Assembly: GCA_002256345.1 (NCBI GenBank)
Contig: NKIY01000003.1
Span: forward strand, 62,001-126,000
Direction: 5' to 3'
DNA: 64,000 nucleotides
DNA from: Bradyrhizobiaceae bacterium PARB1
GTDB taxonomy: Bacteria; Pseudomonadota; Alphaproteobacteria; Rhizobiales; Xanthobacteraceae
Under the pieces are notes generated by a model, which was given only the letters and a program-made list of their open reading frames with translations, did not search any database and had not been told where the DNA came from. The translations under genes were made by a program, and so were the position numbers. Each line of letters opens with the position of its first letter. Position 1 is the stretch's first letter. This document shows positions 39,309 through 48,717 of the stretch, in pieces.

Positions 39309-41969
39309 TCACTTCATCTTCCTGATTGCCGCCTTGAGCGATGATGCGGCGTCATCGTACCCGGCCCAAGCCTTGCTATTTTTCAGCAGCGCCGGGACGC
39401 TGCGCAGTGTGTAACGCGTCGGGTCGAGATCGCTGCGCAATTGCGTCCAGGTCAGCGGCATCGACACTGTGGCCCCCTTACGCGCACGAGGCGATAGCAC
39501 AGCGACCGCCGTGGACATGCGATCATTGCGAAGGTAATCAAGAAAGATCTTCCCTTTCCGTTTCGCCTTCGACATGTTGACCAGATAGAGTTCCGGCTCA
39601 TCGGCGGCCATCTGCTGGCAGATGGTCTGGGCGAAAGTCTTTGCCGTTTTCCAATCGACACGGTCGCGTGCGCCATGCCTCAACGGCGCGACCACATGCA
39701 AGCCTTTTCCCCCGGTTGTCTTACAGAAGCTGCCCATTCCAAGCTTCGAGAGTCGCTCATGCAGTTCGCGCGCTGCGGCGATCACATCCATGAACTTCAC
39801 CTCGGGCGACGGATCGAGATCGAAGACCAACCGGCCTGGCACCTCGGGTTCGCCCGGCGCACAGTTCCAGGGATGCAACTCAAGCCCCCCCATTTGAGCG
39901 ACGGCCGCAAGCCCTTCGATGCGATCGATCTGCAGATAGGGCTTTCGATCGCCTGATATTTTCACCAGTTCGAGCAAATTCGACGTGCCCGCCATGGCGT
40001 GACGTTGAAAGAACTGCTGGCCCTCGATGCCATCGGGGGCGCGTACGATTGAGCATGGACGCCCCTCCAGATGTGGCATCATCCAGTCGCCGACCGCTTC
40101 GAAATATTCGGCGAGGTCGCGCTTTGTTACCGGCTCATCATCCCCTGCGTCAGGCCACAATGCTTTGTCGGGATGCGAAAGTGCGACACCGAGCACCTCG
40201 GCAGACTTTCCTGGGGTAGATTTGGGAGCTGTCTTTTTGACAGGCTTCTTCGCCGCGCCACGTTTTGCCTTCGGTTCAGCTAGCGCCCTCGTCTTCGGCG
40301 TTTCCGCTTCGACCTCCTCCGCCGGCTTATCCTTTCGCAATCCCTTGAACGATGCCTGGCGCACCATGCCAGCTCCGGTGAAACCCGCGAATTCGATCTC
40401 GGCGACAAGCTCCGGCTTCAGCCAATGCACATCGCGCCCACCCGAAGGCGCATTCTCGCCGCCGAATGGAGACTGCTTCGCCGCCGCCTTCTTGAGCGCT
40501 GGCATGATACGCTTCACCTTGTCCTGCCCGTATCCGGTACCGACGATGCCGATATAAGCGAGATGATCGCCCTTGCGAACGCCGACCATCAACGACCGGA
40601 ATTTTCCGCCTGTCGTCTTCCAACCGCCAATCACCACCTCATGGCCAGCGCGGCACTTGGCCTTCGTCCAGTTGTTCGAGCGACCGGATGTATAGGACGC
40701 CGACATTTTTTTCGAGACGATACCTTCGAGGGATAGTTTGCAGGCGGACTCCAGGATCGCATCGCCGCCGTTCTCGAAATGATCGACGTAGCGGACCAGG
40801 CCTTCCTTGCGACGCCCACGCGCCTCCGCCAACAGCGCCTTCAACCGTGACTTCCTTTCCACCAACGGGTGTTTGCGCAAATCTTCGCCGTCGGCAAAAA
40901 GCAGATCGAATACGAAGAAGATCAGCGTATCCGTCTCGCCATCGGACAGCGCCGCCTGCAGCGCAGCAAAGTCGGGAGCACCGGATGAATCGAGCCCGAC
41001 GATCTCACCATCGAGAATGCAATCCGGCAGATCGGCCGCCTTTTCGGCAATGGCTGGAAAACTGGCCGTCCAGTCGAGGCCCTTGCGCGTTTTCAGCGTT
41101 GCCTCTCCGTCTTCGATCCGAAGCTGCATCCGATATCCATCGAACTTGATCTCGTGCACCCACCCTTTCGTGCCCGGGGGCCTCTCCACCGAGGTACATA
41201 GCTCCGGAGCGACAAAACCCGGCATCTGCGCCGCTTTCCTCGTTTTAGTCGCACGCTTCACCGAGCGGGCTCCGATCCTGGCAGCCTTCTTCGCGCGCGC
41301 CTCGGCGGCCGCACCCTCGGCCGAGTCCCAGACGGCATCATTCTTGATTTTCGCATGCTTGCCGATCATGAATGGCTTCGGCGCTCGCCCCTTGCCCTCA
41401 GCGATATCCTCCATGCTGCGGCCTGAGGCGACCGATGCATCCTCCCCCAGGATCGCATGGCCTTTGCCATCAACAGCATAGTCGTCGCGATGCTTGATCA
41501 ACAGCCAGTTGGTACGCTTGCCGCCATTACGGTCGTGCTTCATCCGCACCAGTACGAATCCACCGTGCAGCTTTTCGCCGTCCAGGGTGAACTTGAGATC
41601 GCCCTTCTTCAGACCCTGCTCGGCATCTTCCGCGTCATAATAGCCGCGATCCCAGAGCTGAACGGTGCCGCCGCCATACTGGCCTTCCGGGATCGTGCCT
41701 TCGAAATCGCCATAATCGAGTGGATGATCCTCGACCTCCACCGCGAGCCGTTTGTCGGCGGGATCGAGGGAAGGCCCGCGCGTTACCGCCCAGGATTTGA
41801 AAACGCCCCCCATTTCCAGCCGCAGGTCGTAATGCAGGCGCGTGGCATCGTGTTTCTGGATCACGAAGCGGTGCCGTTTCGCCGGCGCGACGACGATCTC
41901 GCCGGAAGGTTCTCTGGTCTGCGCGAAATCACGCTTCTTGCGGTAAATCGATAGTTGGCGATCGGCCAC
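39309..41969 (-). CDS. ligD: ATP-dependent DNA ligase LigD (NHEJ)
   Basis: Three-domain ligase of bacterial non-homologous end joining, 886 residues. Order: phosphoesterase domain (about 30-165; [32 protein letters not shown]), ligase domain (about 250-540; Lys275 in HEIKFDGYR is the adenylated residue, with LDGEIV downstream), a Lys/Ala-rich linker, and polymerase/primase domain (about 590-880; [45 protein letters not shown]). I chose GTG at 41969 because GGGAG lies 8 bases before it; the frame stays open to 42374 but that part overlaps ku and is not ligase-like. Divergent from ku. Confidence 0.96.
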   Translation of the reverse strand: MADRQLSIYRKKRDFAQTREPSGEIVVAPAKRHRFVIQKHDATRLHYDLRLEMGGVFKSWAVTRGPSLDPADKRLAVEVEDHPLDYGDFEGTIPEGQYGGGTVQLWDRGYYDAEDAEQGLKKGDLKFTLDGEKLHGGFVLVRMKHDRNGGKRTNWLLIKHRDDYAVDGKGHAILGEDASVASGRSMEDIAEGKGRAPKPFMIGKHAKIKNDAVWDSAEGAAAEARAKKAARIGARSVKRATKTRKAAQMPGFVAPELCTSVERPPGTKGWVHEIKFDGYRMQLRIEDGEATLKTRKGLDWTASFPAIAEKAADLPDCILDGEIVGLDSSGAPDFAALQAALSDGETDTLIFFVFDLLFADGEDLRKHPLVERKSRLKALLAEARGRRKEGLVRYVDHFENGGDAILESACKLSLEGIVSKKMSASYTSGRSNNWTKAKCRAGHEVVIGGWKTTGGKFRSLMVGVRKGDHLAYIGIVGTGYGQDKVKRIMPALKKAAAKQSPFGGENAPSGGRDVHWLKPELVAEIEFAGFTGAGMVRQASFKGLRKDKPAEEVEAETPKTRALAEPKAKRGAAKKPVKKTAPKSTPGKSAEVLGVALSHPDKALWPDAGDDEPVTKRDLAEYFEAVGDWMMPHLEGRPCSIVRAPDGIEGQQFFQRHAMAGTSNLLELVKISGDRKPYLQIDRIEGLAAVAQMGGLELHPWNCAPGEPEVPGRLVFDLDPSPEVKFMDVIAAARELHERLSKLGMGSFCKTTGGKGLHVVAPLRHGARDRVDWKTAKTFAQTICQQMAADEPELYLVNMSKAKRKGKIFLDYLRNDRMSTAVAVLSPRARKGATVSMPLTWTQLRSDLDPTRYTLRSVPALLKNSKAWAGYDDAASSLKAAIRKMK

Positions 41970-42098
41970 GACGCTTACTCCCAATGGAAATAACAGGCCG
42001 CAATGCGGAGATCGGAACCAAAACGGAGAGCCCCCGTTGAAGTTCCACTCGCTCAAGCGATTGGCAAAGCGAGCTATTCGTACCGAGTTGGAGGATGC
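41970..42098. promoter_or_regulatory. Divergent ligD/ku promoter region
   Basis: 129 bases between the two start codons. It must carry both promoters or shared control. Ribosome-binding sites GGGAG (for ligD, minus strand) and GGAGG (for ku, plus strand) are visible; no clear -35/-10 pair or operator could be picked by eye. Confidence 0.5.
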
Positions 42099-42983
42099 AT
42101 GGCCCCGCCCCGCGCCTATTGGAAAGGCTCCCTCAAACTGTCGCTCGTCACCTGCCCGGTGGTTTTGTATCCGGCCTCGACCACGGTGGAGAAAACCAAA
42201 TTCCACCTGATCAACCGCGACACCGGCAACCGCCTCAAGCAGCAGATGGTGGACAGCGAGACCGGTGACGTCGTGGAAAAGGACCAGAAGGGTCGCGGTT
42301 ACGAGATCAGCAAGGGCGAGTATATCGAGATCGAGAAGGAGGAGCTCGATGCGGTGCAGATTGAGAGCAATCACACTATCGACATCGACAACTTCGTCCC
42401 CCGCGACGAGATCGATCGTCGTTATCTCAACAACCCCTACTATATCGCGCCTGACGGAAAGGCCGGCACCGATGCCTTCGCGGTGATCCGCGACGCCATG
42501 AAGGATCAGGACCGTGTCGCGCTGGCGCGGATCGTGTTAACCAACCGCGAGCATGTCATTGCCATCGAACCGCTCGGCAAAGGCTTGCTCGGCACCACGC
42601 TGCGCTATCCCTATGAAGTCCGCGATGAAACCGATTACTTCGGCGACATCGCCAGTCCGAAGATCTCGAAGGACATGATCGAACTCGCCACGCATATTCT
42701 TGACAGCAAGGCATCGCATTTCGATCCCGCGAAGTTCAAGGATGAGTATGAGGAGGCGCTGAAGACACTGGTGAAGCGTAAAGCCGCCGGCAAGCCGGTC
42801 AAGGCTGCTCCGAAGGAAGAGAAGTCGGACAACGTCATCAACCTGATGGATGCCCTCAAGGCCAGCCTCAAGGGTGGCAACGGATCCAGCAAACGCACAT
42901 CCGACGCCCGGCGGCCTGCGGCGCCCAAGCGACCGGTGAAGAAGGCCGGACGCTCGACAGCGCGGCATCGCAAGGCAAGCTGA
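42099..42983 (+). CDS. ku: Non-homologous end joining protein Ku
   Basis: 294-residue DNA-end-binding protein that recruits LigD. The Ku core opens [26 protein letters not shown] and contains [34 protein letters not shown] and [15 protein letters not shown]. The C-terminus after about residue 225 is Lys/Arg/Ala-rich ([18 protein letters not shown]), typical of bacterial Ku tails that modulate DNA binding. ATG at 42099 follows GGAGG; an upstream in-frame ATG at 42003 adds residues not seen in Ku. Confidence 0.96.
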   Translation: MAPPRAYWKGSLKLSLVTCPVVLYPASTTVEKTKFHLINRDTGNRLKQQMVDSETGDVVEKDQKGRGYEISKGEYIEIEKEELDAVQIESNHTIDIDNFVPRDEIDRRYLNNPYYIAPDGKAGTDAFAVIRDAMKDQDRVALARIVLTNREHVIAIEPLGKGLLGTTLRYPYEVRDETDYFGDIASPKISKDMIELATHILDSKASHFDPAKFKDEYEEALKTLVKRKAAGKPVKAAPKEEKSDNVINLMDALKASLKGGNGSSKRTSDARRPAAPKRPVKKAGRSTARHRKAS

Positions 42984-42985
42984 AT

Positions 42986-43243
42986 ATGATGAGGGCGTTT
43001 GGACTGGTCATCACCCTCGTCGCGATATCGGGACTGACTGCGGCGCAGGCGCAGCAACTGCAATCCCGCGAATGCAATGCCTCAAACATCGCCTTCGTCG
43101 CCGAGGCCATCTCGAAGATGCCTGACGGCAAGCAGAAAAAGACCGCATCGGATGAGATCGGCGCGGCCAGCGAGAAGATGGCATTGGGCAAGACGGACGA
43201 ATGCAAGGATCACCTGCTGAAGGCGTCACTGCAGACAAAGTGA
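42986..43243 (+). CDS. Small secreted protein of unknown function
   Basis: 85 residues, starting 2 bases after the ku stop, so probably cotranscribed. An N-terminal signal peptide (MMRAFGLVITLVAISGLTAAQAQ) is followed by a short helical mature part with two Cys residues (RECNASN and DECKDHL) that could form a disulfide. No family recognised. Its presence in the same transcript as a DNA-repair gene may be incidental. Confidence 0.7.
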   Translation: MMRAFGLVITLVAISGLTAAQAQQLQSRECNASNIAFVAEAISKMPDGKQKKTASDEIGAASEKMALGKTDECKDHLLKASLQTK

Positions 43244-43375
43244 GGTTATTTTGAAATGACTCATCCGTCATTGCGAGGAGCAGAGCGGCCAATAACTACG
43301 GTCTTGTCGTTTTGACTTGCTTTTGCGCTCGCATTGACGGCTGCGGATTCAGCTGTTCACGGCAACGGCTTGGTG

Positions 43376-43654
43376 TCAGGACTTTTTCGACGCCTTCTTC
43401 ATTTTCTTCGTCTTCTTTGCGGTCTTCTTTTTCGCCGCGGCTTTCTTCACCATCTTTTTGGCCGCCTTCTTCGGCGCCTTTGGCACCTTTGGCACCTTCT
43501 TGCCTTCAGCCCGCGCTTCAGACAGGCCAATGGCGATAGCCTGCTTTCGGCTTGTCACTTTCTTCTTTGAACGCCCGCTCCTGAGCGTTCCTGCCTTAGC
43601 CTTCTTCACGGCACGCGCCACTTTCTTTGCGGCCGTCTTGGAGTATTTCGCCAT
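43376..43654 (-). CDS. Lys/Ala-rich DUF6496-like basic protein
   Basis: 92-residue, highly basic protein: MAKYSKTAAKKVARAVKKAKAG, a short conserved SRKQAIAIGLSEARAEGKK segment, then a histone-H1-like tail of KK/A repeats. The SRKQAIAIGLSEAR block is the DUF6496/rhizobial conserved part. DNA or RNA binding is likely from composition only. ATG at 43654 chosen over 43735 since the upstream part lacks similarity to the family. Upstream (43244-43375) is a fragment of a dispersed repeat (TCATTGCGAGGAGC). Confidence 0.75.
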   Translation of the reverse strand: MAKYSKTAAKKVARAVKKAKAGTLRSGRSKKKVTSRKQAIAIGLSEARAEGKKVPKVPKAPKKAAKKMVKKAAAKKKTAKKTKKMKKASKKS

Positions 43655-43849
43655 TTCGTGCTCCCATGTATTGGCAGAAATTCCAATCGCGACTTCAGGT
43701 GAAGGTTCCGTGTCAAGGCCTGCCGGCTGCGACACATTGGGTTTATGCCGCGCCTATAACGCAGCCTATGGCCTCATCTCGTTTTCCAATGCACTGCCAA
43801 TCATCTTGCAACCACACGCTCTGAGGGCGTGCTGTTGCAGGAGCCTCCC

Positions 43850-44116
43850 GTGAATCGCTATGAACCTCCCTTATCTGGATTTTCTCTCGTTCTGATCGGT
43901 CAAAACAGCCGCGGCCAGTGGGTCGCACAAGAACAACGCGGCCTGTTTGGCGGCCTGTTCAAGAATCGTATCTCCGCTTTGCGCTATGCGTTGTTCGAAA
44001 ATGGTCAGCGCCCCGAGGCCATCGTGGAAACCACGGGTTTTGTCGAACTTGATATGAGCGCGCCCTCCTTCGCATCGGCGCAACCGGTCATCCTTCCGCA
44101 ACGCCGCGCCGCCTGA
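43850..44116 (+). CDS. Conserved hypothetical protein
   Basis: About 88 residues, starting at GTG 43850 with AGGAG six bases upstream; a longer reading from 43829 lacks a ribosome-binding site. The protein reads VNRYEPPLSGFSLVLIGQNS then RGQWVAQEQRGLFGGLFKNRISALRYALFENG, suggesting a short beta-strand/helix protein without membrane segments. I do not recognise a function. It ends 9 bases before the DapA-like gene and may be cotranscribed with it. Confidence 0.65.
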   Translation: MNRYEPPLSGFSLVLIGQNSRGQWVAQEQRGLFGGLFKNRISALRYALFENGQRPEAIVETTGFVELDMSAPSFASAQPVILPQRRAA

Positions 44117-44125
44117 TCGCACCTC

Positions 44126-45079
44126 ATGTCTGCACTTTCCCTCCCGGCCCATGCAGCCGTTCACAGCAATGACTGGCTGCATGGCATGATTGCCGACCTG
44201 CCGACGCCGTTTCACGCGGACGGCGGTCTTGATCTCCTCACTTTCGCGCGGCTCTGCGAGCGCCAAGCCTGCGCCGGCGCCAGTGCAGTCGTCATCGGCG
44301 GAGCCGTCGGCGAAGGCGATACGCTCTCCGAAGACGAACGGATGACATTGATCCGCACCGCGGTCGGCATCGCGCGCGGCCGCCTGCGCATCATTGCCGG
44401 CGCCGGCTCGAATTGCACGAGCCGGGCGATCGAATGGACACGCATGGCGCAATCGGCAGGCGCCGATGCGGCGATCTCGGTGGTCCCCTACTACAACAAG
44501 CCAACGGCAGACGGCATCGTCGCACACTTCCGCGCAATTATCGACGCAACCACCTTGCCGATCATCCTGCACGACGCTCCGTCACGCTGCGCCCGGACGC
44601 TGGTGGACGACGTCATCATCAATCTCGCCGCTTCGCCGCGATTGATCGGCCTGTGCGACGACACCGGCGGTGCGTCGCGGCTGGCCCGCCTGCGCCCGCT
44701 TTTGCCGCCCGGCTTCCGATTTCTGACCGGTCACGATGCAATGGCATTGCCGTATCTCCTGACCGGCGGTGACGGCGTGGTCTCGGCTGTCGCCAATATC
44801 GCGCCACAGCTTTGCCGCGGCATGTTTTACGGCACGCGAAAAGGATGTCCCCGCTATGCGACGACGATCTCCGACATGCTGATGCCACTCGGCGAAGTGC
44901 TGTCGTCGGCGGCGCAGGTATCGTCCGCAGTCAAATACGCAATGAGTCTACGCGGCTTGGGTAATCTGGCCGTGCGTCTTCCGCGTGTGCTTCTCGACGA
45001 AGCCGAGCAGCATCAGGTTCAGATGGCGATGCAAGCGATCTGGGCCTCACCGGACGAGGTGATGTCCCGGGCGATCTGA
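44126..45079 (+). CDS. DapA/NAL-family protein lacking the Schiff-base lysine
   Basis: 317-residue TIM-barrel protein of the dihydrodipicolinate synthase / N-acetylneuraminate lyase family. Alignment from memory to E. coli DapA is clear over most of the length (PTPFHADGGLD, VVPYYNKPTADGIVAHF, LPIILHDAPSR, FLTGHDAMALPYLLTGGDGVVSAVANIAP). Tyr123 and Arg154 of the active site are kept, but the lysine position in GIKEATG is Cys177 here (LIGLCDDTGG), and the Thr-Thr of GTTGES is Ala60-Val61 (GGAVGEGDT). It therefore probably does not do the usual aldolase chemistry. A good intrinsic terminator follows. Real reaction unknown. Confidence 0.85.
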   Translation: MSALSLPAHAAVHSNDWLHGMIADLPTPFHADGGLDLLTFARLCERQACAGASAVVIGGAVGEGDTLSEDERMTLIRTAVGIARGRLRIIAGAGSNCTSRAIEWTRMAQSAGADAAISVVPYYNKPTADGIVAHFRAIIDATTLPIILHDAPSRCARTLVDDVIINLAASPRLIGLCDDTGGASRLARLRPLLPPGFRFLTGHDAMALPYLLTGGDGVVSAVANIAPQLCRGMFYGTRKGCPRYATTISDMLMPLGEVLSSAAQVSSAVKYAMSLRGLGNLAVRLPRVLLDEAEQHQVQMAMQAIWASPDEVMSRAI

Positions 45080-45090
45080 GGACACCTTCA

Positions 45091-45125
45091 AAGAAGCGCC
45101 CGCTAGATCAGCGGGCGCTTCTTTT
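45091..45125 (+). terminator. Intrinsic terminator after the DapA-like gene
   Basis: AAGAAGCGCCCGCT (45091-45104) and AGCGGGCGCTTCTT (45110-45123) form a perfect 14-base stem with a 5-base loop, followed by T residues. The flanking A-run makes it potentially bidirectional. Confidence 0.9.
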
Positions 45126-45246
45126 CCATTTTCTCACGATGTTTCGGACCAGGTCCCCGCATATAGTGCGCCGCGGGACGATAGACTGCAGGGCCGATTA
45201 CAATTCGCCAGACCTGCACCAGCAGTGATAACAAGCGGGCCATCAT
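45103..45246 (-). CDS. Short ORF translationally coupled to the upstream gene
   Basis: 47 codons, starting MMARLLSLLVQVWRIVIGP and ending in a basic tail (KHREKMEKKRPLI). Its ATG at 45246 overlaps the stop of the minus-strand gene 45243-45539 (ATGA), which supports translation. A hydrophobic N-terminal half with charged end suggests a membrane-associated peptide. Its last codons run into the terminator hairpin of the convergent DapA-like gene. No family recognised. Confidence 0.5.
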   Translation of the reverse strand: MMARLLSLLVQVWRIVIGPAVYRPAAHYMRGPGPKHREKMEKKRPLI

Positions 45247-45539
45247 GGCGCATTCCTGCGATCCGGCCGTGTCGGGATCTCCGCATGGCGCACGCCGACC
45301 CGAGCCAGCTCATGCCGCGCCCGACGCATCTTGTCGGCAATGAGCGCCATATGGATCGCTGCGAAAAAGCGTCTGACGTCATTGCGCATCCGCCGGATGG
45401 CGACACAGAACCGTTTCCACTGCATGTCGCCGGAATGATAAACGATCGGCGCCTGATTGCGGCTGATCAGATAGGCACGATAGGCGCTGTCGGCCGAGAA
45501 GTCGTGTGCCTGCGTGTCACGATTGAAGAACATCGTCAT
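45243..45539 (-). CDS. Conserved hypothetical protein
   Basis: 98-residue basic protein starting MTMFFNRDTQAHDFSADSAY and continuing RAYLISRNQAPIVYHSGDMQW; a start 2 codons later (45533) is equally possible. The second half is Arg-rich and helical (RRMRNDVRRFFAAIHMALIADKMRRARHELARVG). No signal peptide, no known catalytic motif. Followed by a coupled 47-codon ORF. Function unknown. Confidence 0.6.
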   Translation of the reverse strand: MTMFFNRDTQAHDFSADSAYRAYLISRNQAPIVYHSGDMQWKRFCVAIRRMRNDVRRFFAAIHMALIADKMRRARHELARVGVRHAEIPTRPDRRNAP

Positions 45540-45848
45540 GGTCGTTGTCCATCTCACACATGTCCGCACAGATCACGGAACACAGCAAAGATGCGGACAA
45601 CACCATATGAATGCGAGACGGGCCGCGTGACCGCGTCATAAGTGCGGCATAAAGACGGTCCCGGCCTCAAGCACAGTCCCGAAAGGTGGATTCCGGGTTC
45701 TGACGAAACCGTGCCCCCAAGGCTCCGCTCCCGCGTGGCAGTCCAGGCCGATGCAACGGTGAGCCCCGGACGCTTCTTGTTCTGAGCAATGTAGTCATGT
45801 CGAAAAGAAAACGGGACCGGAAGCTTTCGCTGCCGATCCCGGGAGATC
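45540..45848. other. Intergenic region between a hypothetical gene and the OFA transporter
   Basis: About 309 bases without a credible gene. The only structure noted is the terminator-like hairpin at 45812-45841 for the minus-strand transporter. No repeat or operator was recognised in the rest. Confidence 0.5.
45802..45841 (-). terminator. Terminator of the OFA transporter gene
   Basis: On the minus strand CGGGATCGG (45841-45833) pairs with CCGGTCCCG (45820-45812) with one mismatch, followed by a T-rich run (complement of GAAAAGAAAA at 45802-45811). It lies just past the transporter stop. Confidence 0.7.
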
Positions 45849-47507
45849 TTACTGGAAGATCTTGATGGCACTCTGCAGTGTCAGCCAGACGCCCCAGATC
45901 AGCGGGATGCCAACAAACAGCCAGAACGCCGCGGCAGGCGCATCCAGACCGCCTTTGCCGATGCCATACGAGCCGCCGCCGGCCGAGGCGGCTTCCGCGC
46001 CCTTGGCCTGCAGGGCCGCGACTTCTTCCGGCTTCATGAACCAGTGCTGCGCCAGCGGCTTCACCAGCATGTTGCAGATCAAGCCGACCACCAGCATGCC
46101 GGCGAGAATATACATGGTGAAGTCATAGACCTGCGCCCGCGGTACGCCAGCGGCGATCTGAAACTCACGAATGTAGTTCACAACCACCGGACCGATGATA
46201 CCCGCGGTCGCCCAGGCCGTCAGCAGACGACCATGAATGGCGCCGACGAACTGAGTACCGAAGATATCAGCGAGATAGGCCGGGATGGTGGCGAAGCCGC
46301 CGCCATACATGGACAGGATGATGCCGATGGCGAACACGAACAGCACCTTGTTGCCGGTGGCCGCCAGTGTCGGCACCAGAGCGTAGAGCACGATGCCGAG
46401 AATGAAGAACGTATAATAGGTGTTCTTGCGGCCCATCTTGTCCGACAGCGACGCCCAGAAGAAGCGGCCGGCGATGTTGAACAGCGAGATCAAACCGGCG
46501 AAACCGGCGGCAATGCCGGCGATCGCCGTCTTCTGCGCAGCGGTGAGCTGGCTGAACGACACGTCAGGCAGCCCGATCAGCTTGCCGGCGAAGATCTCCT
46601 GCAGCATCGGCGACGCCATGCCGATGACACCGATGCCCGCCGACACGTTGAGGCAGAGCACGCCCCAGATCAGCCAGAACTGCTTGGTCTTGTGCGCGTT
46701 GTCGAGATGCACATGGCCGGTGGTGATCATCTTGTTGGCCGTGGCCGGCGGGGTCCAGCCGTCCGGCTTCCAGTTCGGCGGCGTGATGCGATAGGAAAAC
46801 GCGCCGATGGTCATGAACACGAAATAGATCACGCCCATGGCCAGGAAGGTCTGCCAGACGCCGACATCGGTGGGCGTCTTGAAATAGTTCATCAGCATGT
46901 TGGCGAGCGGCGAGCCGATCATCGCGCCGCCGCCGAAGCCCATGATGGCCATGCCCGTCGCCATGCCGCGCCGATCCGGGAACCACTTCACCAGCGTCGA
47001 GACCGGAGAAATGTAACCGAGACCAAGGCCGACGCCGCCAATCACACCGGAGCCGATCCACAGCAGCCACAGTTGGTGCGTGTAGATGCCGATCGAACCG
47101 AGCACGAGACCGCCGCACCAGCAAACCGCCGACACGAACGCCGCCTTGCGCGGACCAACACGCTCGAGCCAGCCGCCCCAGATGGCGGCGGAGACGCCGA
47201 GCAACACGAAGAAAAGGGTGTACATCCAGCCGAGGCTGGCGACCTTCCAGTTACAAGTGGTCGTAAAAAGCTCGGTCATCAGCGACATGCCGTCGCAAAC
47301 TTCCTTCGATGCCGGATTCGGAATCGCTTGCGACAGCGGCAACCAGAACACGCTGAAGCCGTAGGCCATGCCGATACACAGATGGATACACAGTGCCGCC
47401 GGCGGCACCAGCCAGCGATTGAAACCCGCCGTCGCGATGATGCGCTCACGGTCCAGAAGACCCGGCTTTACGCCAGACAGACTTCCGGCATTGCCAATGG
47501 TTGTCAT
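45849..47507 (-). CDS. Oxalate/formate antiporter (OFA) family MFS transporter
   Basis: 552-residue inner-membrane transporter with about 12 segments. OFA features: RWLVPPAALCIHLCIGMAYGFSVFWLPL near the N-terminus, VGLGLGYISPVSTLVKWFPDRRGMATGMAIMGFGGGA, and NIAGRFFWASLSDKMGRKNTY. It is longer than OxlT (about 418) because of an extended first loop with two Cys residues (EVCDGM, TTCNWK) and a longer central loop; this longer form is common in alphaproteobacteria. ATG at 47507 has a GGGAG ribosome-binding site. Substrate (oxalate, formate or other monocarboxylate) is not certain; no frc/oxc genes are nearby. Confidence 0.9.
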   Translation of the reverse strand: MTTIGNAGSLSGVKPGLLDRERIIATAGFNRWLVPPAALCIHLCIGMAYGFSVFWLPLSQAIPNPASKEVCDGMSLMTELFTTTCNWKVASLGWMYTLFFVLLGVSAAIWGGWLERVGPRKAAFVSAVCWCGGLVLGSIGIYTHQLWLLWIGSGVIGGVGLGLGYISPVSTLVKWFPDRRGMATGMAIMGFGGGAMIGSPLANMLMNYFKTPTDVGVWQTFLAMGVIYFVFMTIGAFSYRITPPNWKPDGWTPPATANKMITTGHVHLDNAHKTKQFWLIWGVLCLNVSAGIGVIGMASPMLQEIFAGKLIGLPDVSFSQLTAAQKTAIAGIAAGFAGLISLFNIAGRFFWASLSDKMGRKNTYYTFFILGIVLYALVPTLAATGNKVLFVFAIGIILSMYGGGFATIPAYLADIFGTQFVGAIHGRLLTAWATAGIIGPVVVNYIREFQIAAGVPRAQVYDFTMYILAGMLVVGLICNMLVKPLAQHWFMKPEEVAALQAKGAEAASAGGGSYGIGKGGLDAPAAAFWLFVGIPLIWGVWLTLQSAIKIFQ

Positions 47508-47687
47508 GAAAATCTCCCTTGCAGTCAGCCCTTCTGAGCCGCTCTGCGTTTCGAAGCAGTCCTGTCGTCAGTGGATTCCCCAGCCGCGTGCAGACAACAG
47601 ATTCTCGCGCGTCAGCTGCTTAGAACAGGACCAAAGACCGCTACCGAAGTCGATAGGGAAAAAGTATCAGTTTGTGAAATTTCTCAA

Positions 47688-47960
47688 TTATCTCAGTGGT
47701 ATACCAGAGGCTTGATCGTCATTTGCTATCGCAGCATTCATTTTTTCGATGATGAATATCATCACATCGCCTGACCGCTCCGAACTGTCGATGCGGTCAC
47801 CTATCTGCTGCACCAGGACTGGAATATCGATCACTGCCATCGGGTCAGTGCAATGCACCTCGATCCGTTCGCCCACCGCAAGCGCCTTCATCGCCTTGCG
47901 TGTCATCAGCGCAGGCAGCGGGCATTTCAGGCCGGTCAGATCAAGCTTGGTCGCGGCCAC
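47688..47960 (-). CDS. TusA-family sulfur carrier protein
   Basis: 90-residue SirA/TusA-like protein starting at GTG 47960 (AGGAG upstream): [20 protein letters not shown] with the conserved Cys13-Pro motif (CPLP), then [19 protein letters not shown]. The last 15 residues extend beyond the usual 75-80. TusA proteins carry persulfide for tRNA thiolation, molybdenum cofactor or sulfur oxidation. It is divergent from mobA, 63 bases apart, which makes a Moco/sulfur-transfer role attractive but inferred. Confidence 0.88.
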   Translation of the reverse strand: MAATKLDLTGLKCPLPALMTRKAMKALAVGERIEVHCTDPMAVIDIPVLVQQIGDRIDSSERSGDVMIFIIEKMNAAIANDDQASGIPLR

Positions 47961-48023
47961 GCATGGGCTCCTGTTGATACGACGGGTTATATCGCGGCGA
48001 CGCCGAATGTCATATGCAGCCTT

Positions 48024-48659
48024 ATGACGATGACGCATCATGAGCTCACGCTTGGCCTTGTGCTTGCCGGCGGCCTCGCCCGCCGCATGGGCGGTGGCGA
48101 CAAGCCGATGCGCGTCATCGCCGGCCGCAGCATGCTGACGCGCGTCATCGATCGCATCGCACCGCAATGCGACACCCTGGTCCTCAATGCCAATGGCGAT
48201 ACCGCGCGCTTCGCGGCATTCGGCCTGCCCGTCGTCGTGGATAGTGTCGCGGATTTCCCCGGTCCCCTCGCCGGCATTCTTGCCGGGCTCGACTGGGCGG
48301 CGCAGCATCGGCCTGACATCCGATGGATACTCAGCGCGCCGGGCGACTGCCCGTTCCTGCCACGCGATCTCGCTGCAAGCCTGCATCGCGCGCGGAGCAC
48401 AGAGAACGCAGAGCTCGCCGTAGCCTCATCCGCCGGGCAAACCCATCCCGTTGTCGGACTGTGGAACGTCGCATTGCGACACGATCTGCGACATGCGCTG
48501 ATGAATGAGCAACTGCGTCAGGTCGGCCGGTTCATGGCACGCTATCGCCTCGCGACGGTGAACTGGCCGACCGCCCCCGTCGACCCCTTCTTCAATGCGA
48601 ATACGGCCGACGACCTCGCCGAGGCCGAACGCCTCGCATTGCTCGACGACAAGGGCTGA
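48024..48659 (+). CDS. mobA: Molybdenum cofactor guanylyltransferase MobA
   Basis: Attaches GMP to molybdopterin, making the MGD cofactor. The 211-residue protein opens with the nucleotide-binding loop [20 protein letters not shown], and has [29 protein letters not shown] and [12 protein letters not shown], all MobA-like. Starts at 48024 or 48030 (two close Mets). No molybdoenzyme gene is in the window. A substrate-binding protein gene follows after 58 bases. Confidence 0.93.
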   Translation: MTMTHHELTLGLVLAGGLARRMGGGDKPMRVIAGRSMLTRVIDRIAPQCDTLVLNANGDTARFAAFGLPVVVDSVADFPGPLAGILAGLDWAAQHRPDIRWILSAPGDCPFLPRDLAASLHRARSTENAELAVASSAGQTHPVVGLWNVALRHDLRHALMNEQLRQVGRFMARYRLATVNWPTAPVDPFFNANTADDLAEAERLALLDDKG

Positions 48660-48717
48660 CTTAAGCTTCCTTCCAGCACGCGGCCGCAAGTGCCGCGATC
48701 GATTGGGAGGATATTTT

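Noticed and set aside
41970-42374. N-terminal extension of LigD reaching into ku
   Set aside because: Opposite strand to ku and not ligase-like; GTG at 41969 has a ribosome-binding site and gives normal length.
45554-45871. Minus-strand 105-codon frame between hypothetical gene and transporter
   Set aside because: It covers the transporter terminator and has no ribosome-binding site or recognisable sequence.
46044-47537. Long plus-strand open frame (497 codons) opposite the OFA transporter
   Set aside because: It is antisense to a clear membrane transporter, is rich in Arg/His/Asp/Gln as expected for a GC-rich shadow, and has no domain.
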